A stretch of DNA of 64,000 bases from Paenibacillus aceris (GTDB lineage: Bacteria > Bacillota > Bacilli > Paenibacillales > NBRC-103111). The DNA lies in contig NZ_JAGGKV010000002.1 of assembly GCF_017874035.1 (NCBI RefSeq), positions 494,676 to 558,675 on the forward strand. The letters run 5' to 3'. Position 1 is the first letter of the stretch. Every line of letters begins with the position of its first letter. This document shows, piece by piece, positions 62,601-64,000 of this stretch. Below the pieces are notes generated by a model. The model was given only the letters and a program-made list of their open reading frames with translations. It made no database searches and was not told where the DNA came from. The translations under genes and the position numbers were made by a program.

Positions 62601-62799
62601 TAAGAAACACACCGTTGCCTTTGACAACAGCTGTCAAACCACGATCCAAATATTCCAGTTGAACTCCTGATGTTGTTGTTACCTGATTGCCTGACTGTTC
62701 ATCGGCTGCTGCAGTTCCGACCATGCTGCTAAATAACACCATACAGCCTGCTGATATAGTAAGCGCTTTCTTTGCAATGCTGGATTTTCGCTTCGCCAT
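59668..62799 (-). CDS. Secreted PL11 rhamnogalacturonan lyase with cohesin-like and dockerin-like domains
   Basis: A 1043-residue secreted enzyme. Signal peptide to ~32; PL11 domain ~47-765 with VGDVDGDGQYEYFVKWDPS and AGAHYTQFMVYDFDGDGKSE; cohesin-like sandwich ~766-904 (VAPGQSFNVTYGLQYVPSEV); FIVAR-like helices ~905-978; dockerin-like loops ~979-1043 (DFTNDGKTSVGDLALM, DLNNDHVIDIVDLSML). It lacks the FN3 and N-terminal binding module of its neighbour but has an insertion of about 120 residues in the propeller (TMPGEDLAAGYSNTDDYRLS onwards). The two may be endo and exo forms, as with B. subtilis YesW/YesX. Start ATG follows GAGGATGG. Confidence 0.92.
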   Translation of the reverse strand: MAKRKSSIAKKALTISAGCMVLFSSMVGTAAADEQSGNQVTTTSGVQLEYLDRGLTAVVKGNGVFLSWRLLGNEVTGYSSTGLTGTNFNLYRDGVKIATIDSSTNYFDSTGTASSRYYVAAVTNGNEVDKSASVTPWGNNFYDLPLKKPADGVTPKGEAYTYKANDMSVGDVDGDGQYEYFVKWDPSNSKDVSQKGYTGNTYVDCYKFDGTLLYRIDLGVNIRSGAHYTQFMVYDFDGDGKSEMMFKTAPGTKVSNYDAQGNVTSTKYITMPGEDLAAGYSNTDDYRLSAQGYYDHVVNMFMNWDKHPEVINGSWPKTLEECFGIAKQYSYPLSEGDAKLLADYFMDVYAPSRSTNNKLREFEGFVVDGPEYLSVFEGASGKELETIHYKPGREDDGLMWGDYALARIEPANRVDRFLAGVSYLDGTNPYAIIARGYYTRSTIVSYRWNGKHLEEYWFVDSGWVKMTNPFNDTPHGRLGSNPAYASLTTQGAHSLTSADVDGDGKQEIVYGSSTIDHDGKLLYSSGDTISAGPNAGTYAELGHGDALHVTDIDPDRPGLEIFMVHEGATSVPYGYSFRDAKTGETIYGAYTGKDTGRGMIGDVDTTKRGIETWATALRMANGTTLGTSLPGTNMSIKWAGNMTTQIVNGAEGSTPTIDVWGGARALTATGTTTNNSTKGNPSLVADIFGDWREELLVRKSDSSAIRIYMSTEETNHKLYTLMHDPQYRAEIARQNTAYNQPAYTSFYFASDTDWSKVPIPNLKPFAAGASLSGPDAVAPGQSFNVTYGLQYVPSEVVAEDITIDVDTTKLDINNSPPVSLDENTFKVVDYKMSPGKLRILGVHFGDKQARPNGPLFSIGLTAKASVQSGVGMASVSALTVANKEGTEQQLQGGSYAVQIGSGDKMQLNALIAEAQGVISTAVEGSHVGEYPAGSKAILQAAIDKALQAANDPTIGQDLINQAIAELSAKLQAFRNAVITSIVGDFTNDGKTSVGDLALMVKAYGKTQADTDWNDWKKFDLNNDHVIDIVDLSMLARLIMNDDL

Positions 62800-63289
62800 G
62801 CTTTAAGTCACCATCCTCATCGGTTATGAATCGCGTTATTTGTCGAATATTGATACAATACGTCTCTTCCTGTGGATTGCGAGTCATTCATTTGTTGTTT
62901 TTACCCGTAAAATGTCGTATAATCAAGCGCGCCGTTGACCACTATAGGTCTTACGGCTTATTTCTCGGAATAACTTCCATAGTCATGACAAAAAAAGCAA
63001 TAAAACTAACCTATAAAGCGATAAACATACATTATTTGAAGCATTTTATGCAAAGTCTCTTCAAAGCACATCTAACATAACCCCTACATGATTAGCTCGA
63101 CAATGATCTTATTTGTACACTTTCAGTCTCCTTTCGTCGTACTTAGTGGCTTGATGATGCTTCGTCCATATTTCTGACTACCTCTAAAATGATACATTGT
63201 GTATTTTTTATTTACCAAATAAAAAACCGTTATTTTTGTTCAAGAAACAGTTATATTGTTGGAATATCGGATAGTAAAACTTATACTTT
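62800..63289. other. Intergenic region upstream of the PL11 pair
   Basis: About 490 bp, AT-rich, without a convincing gene. On the minus strand a promoter-like TTGATT-N17-TAAAAA lies about 62920, and GACC-ACTATA-GGTC (around 62938-62951) is a short palindrome that could be an operator. Neither matches the LacI-type site seen at 24869 and 34975. Confidence 0.35.
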
Positions 63290-64000
63290 CTCTCCTGTAA
63301 CGATGAGAAACATCGTTACTGCACGTGTGCGCCGCGGCGGAGCACCTGTAGCGATGTAAAACATCGCTGCATGCCGAAAAAGGCCAGGCAGTCTGGCCTT
63401 TTCTCTCCTGTAACGATGAGAAACACCGTTACTGCACGTGAGCGCCGCGGCGGAGCACCTGTAGCGATGTAAAACATCGCTGCATGCCGAAAAAGGCCAG
63501 GCAGTCTGGCCTTTTCTCTCCTGTAACGATGAGAAACACCGTTACTGCACGTGAGCGCCGCGGCGGAGCACCTGTAGCGATGTAAAGCATCGCTGCATGC
63601 CGAAAAAGGCGGGGCAGTCTGGCCTTTTCTCTCCTGTAACGATGAGAAACATCGTTACAGCACATGAGCGCCGCGGCAGAGCACCTGTAGCGATGTAAAG
63701 CATCGCTGCATGCCGAAAAAGGCGGGGCAGTCTGGCCTTTTCTCTCCTGTAACGATGAGAAACATCGTTACTGCCGTGAGCGCCGCCGCGGAGCACCTAT
63801 AGCGATGTAAAACATCGCTGCATGCCGAAAAAGGCCAGGCAGTCTGGCCTTTTCTCTCCTGTAACGATGAGAAACATCGTTACTGCACGTGTGCGTCGCG
63901 GCGGAGCACCTGTAGCGATGTAAAACATCGCTGCATGCCGAAAAAGGCCAGGCAGTCTGGCCTTTTCTCTCCTGTAACGATGAGAAACATCGTTACTGCA
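63290..64000. repeat. 113-bp tandem repeat array, six full units plus a partial
   Basis: Units start at 63290, 63403, 63516, 63629, 63742 (112 bp) and 63854, with a seventh cut by the window end at 63967. Each begins CTCTCCTGTAACGATG and ends CTGGCCTTTT. Neighbours differ at only a few bases; units 3 and 4 share GGCGGGGCAG in place of GGCCAGGCAG, and units 1 and 6 are nearly identical, suggesting unequal crossing-over. 113 is not a multiple of three, so no protein repeat is encoded. I do not recognise the element. Confidence 0.97.
63298..63403. other. Hairpins within one 113-bp repeat unit
   Basis: Unit 1 contains hairpin 1 GTAACGATG-AGAAA-CATCGTTAC, a GC palindrome CGCCGCGGCG, hairpin 2 GTAGCGATG-TAAAA-CATCGCTGC, and hairpin 3 AAAAGGCCAG-GCAGT-CTGGCCTTTT with an oligo-T end that resembles an intrinsic terminator on the plus strand. 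Hairpins 1 and 2 are paralogous, and the fourth stem pair is A-T in one and G-C in the other. Confidence 0.85.

Noticed and set aside
62772..63080. Plus-strand 102-codon ORF over the start of the second PL11 gene
   Set aside because: It overlaps the signal peptide region antisense, has no ribosome site and unremarkable composition.
63429..63796. Minus-strand ORFs of 78-84 aa inside the tandem repeats
   Set aside because: They only restate the repeat in one frame; the 113-bp period shifts frame each unit and there is no ribosome site.
63290..64000. CRISPR array
   Set aside because: The array is uninterrupted 113-bp tandem repeats with no unique spacers, and no cas genes are seen.

Overview
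The window looks like a chromosomal segment from a spore-forming, low-to-mid GC Gram-positive of the Paenibacillus type. The evidence is a tricistronic GerA-type spore germination operon with a sigma-G-like promoter, a YheC/YheD-type ATP-grasp spore protein, a CcpN - PpsR/YqfL - GlpX gluconeogenesis cluster, a T-box-controlled arginyl-tRNA synthetase, DUF2536, alanine dehydrogenase with a PucR/AdeR regulator, and many secreted or intracellular pectin and polysaccharide enzymes. Strong AGGAGG ribosome sites and U-tailed hairpins frame most genes. No phage, transposase, rRNA, tRNA or CRISPR was seen.

Layout. 1-8.4 kb: end of an unknown gene, GNAT acetyltransferase and HAD hydrolase, an MHYT-PAS sensor, an MFS exporter, a TSUP permease, panD overlapping an ATP-grasp gene, and a threonine-synthase-like enzyme. 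8.4-14.3 kb: two tiny genes, argS with its T-box, an EamA transporter and a DUF2157/GDYXXLXY membrane protein. 14.4-21.7 kb: a PLP decarboxylase coupled to a chemoreceptor, and a heterodimeric ABC exporter. 21.9-36.4 kb: DUF2536; a CE7 esterase plus lyase-like enzyme; metNPQ; a frameshifted YitT gene; ald with its PucR regulator; and a LacI - GH88 - DUF2264 operon followed by an orphan sugar-binding lipoprotein. 36.4-41.5 kb: a 30-codon ORF, decayed intergenic repeats, an LLM flavin enzyme, an SDR and two Gfo/Idh/MocA dehydrogenases. 41.9-47.2 kb: a hypothetical gene, glpX - PpsR - ccpN, a split chromate transporter and a small hypothetical. 47.3-54 kb: an EamA transporter, the gerA-type operon, and a second threonine-synthase-like gene with two small hypotheticals. 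54.1-62.8 kb: catalase and two giant secreted PL11 rhamnogalacturonan lyases. 63.3-64.0 kb: a 113-bp tandem repeat array that runs off the window.

How the genes fit together. Carbohydrate use is the main theme. The LacI operon and the distant lyase/CE7 operon share an identical 15-bp operator, so they are probably one regulon acting on an acetylated uronic-acid polysaccharide. The two PL11 enzymes would attack the pectin backbone outside the cell. The ccpN cluster joins glycolysis/gluconeogenesis control to fructose bisphosphatase.

The most unusual observations are: (1) the 113-bp tandem repeat, whose unit folds into several hairpins, two of them duplicated with a compensatory base change and one resembling an intrinsic terminator; (2) two adjacent PL11 lyases that each carry both a cohesin-like and a dockerin-like domain, so they could bind one another; (3) the shared LacI operator; (4) apparent non-AUG starts of metN (CTG) and ccpN (ATC); (5) a one-base frameshift in a YitT gene; (6) panD overlapping an ATP-grasp ligase gene.
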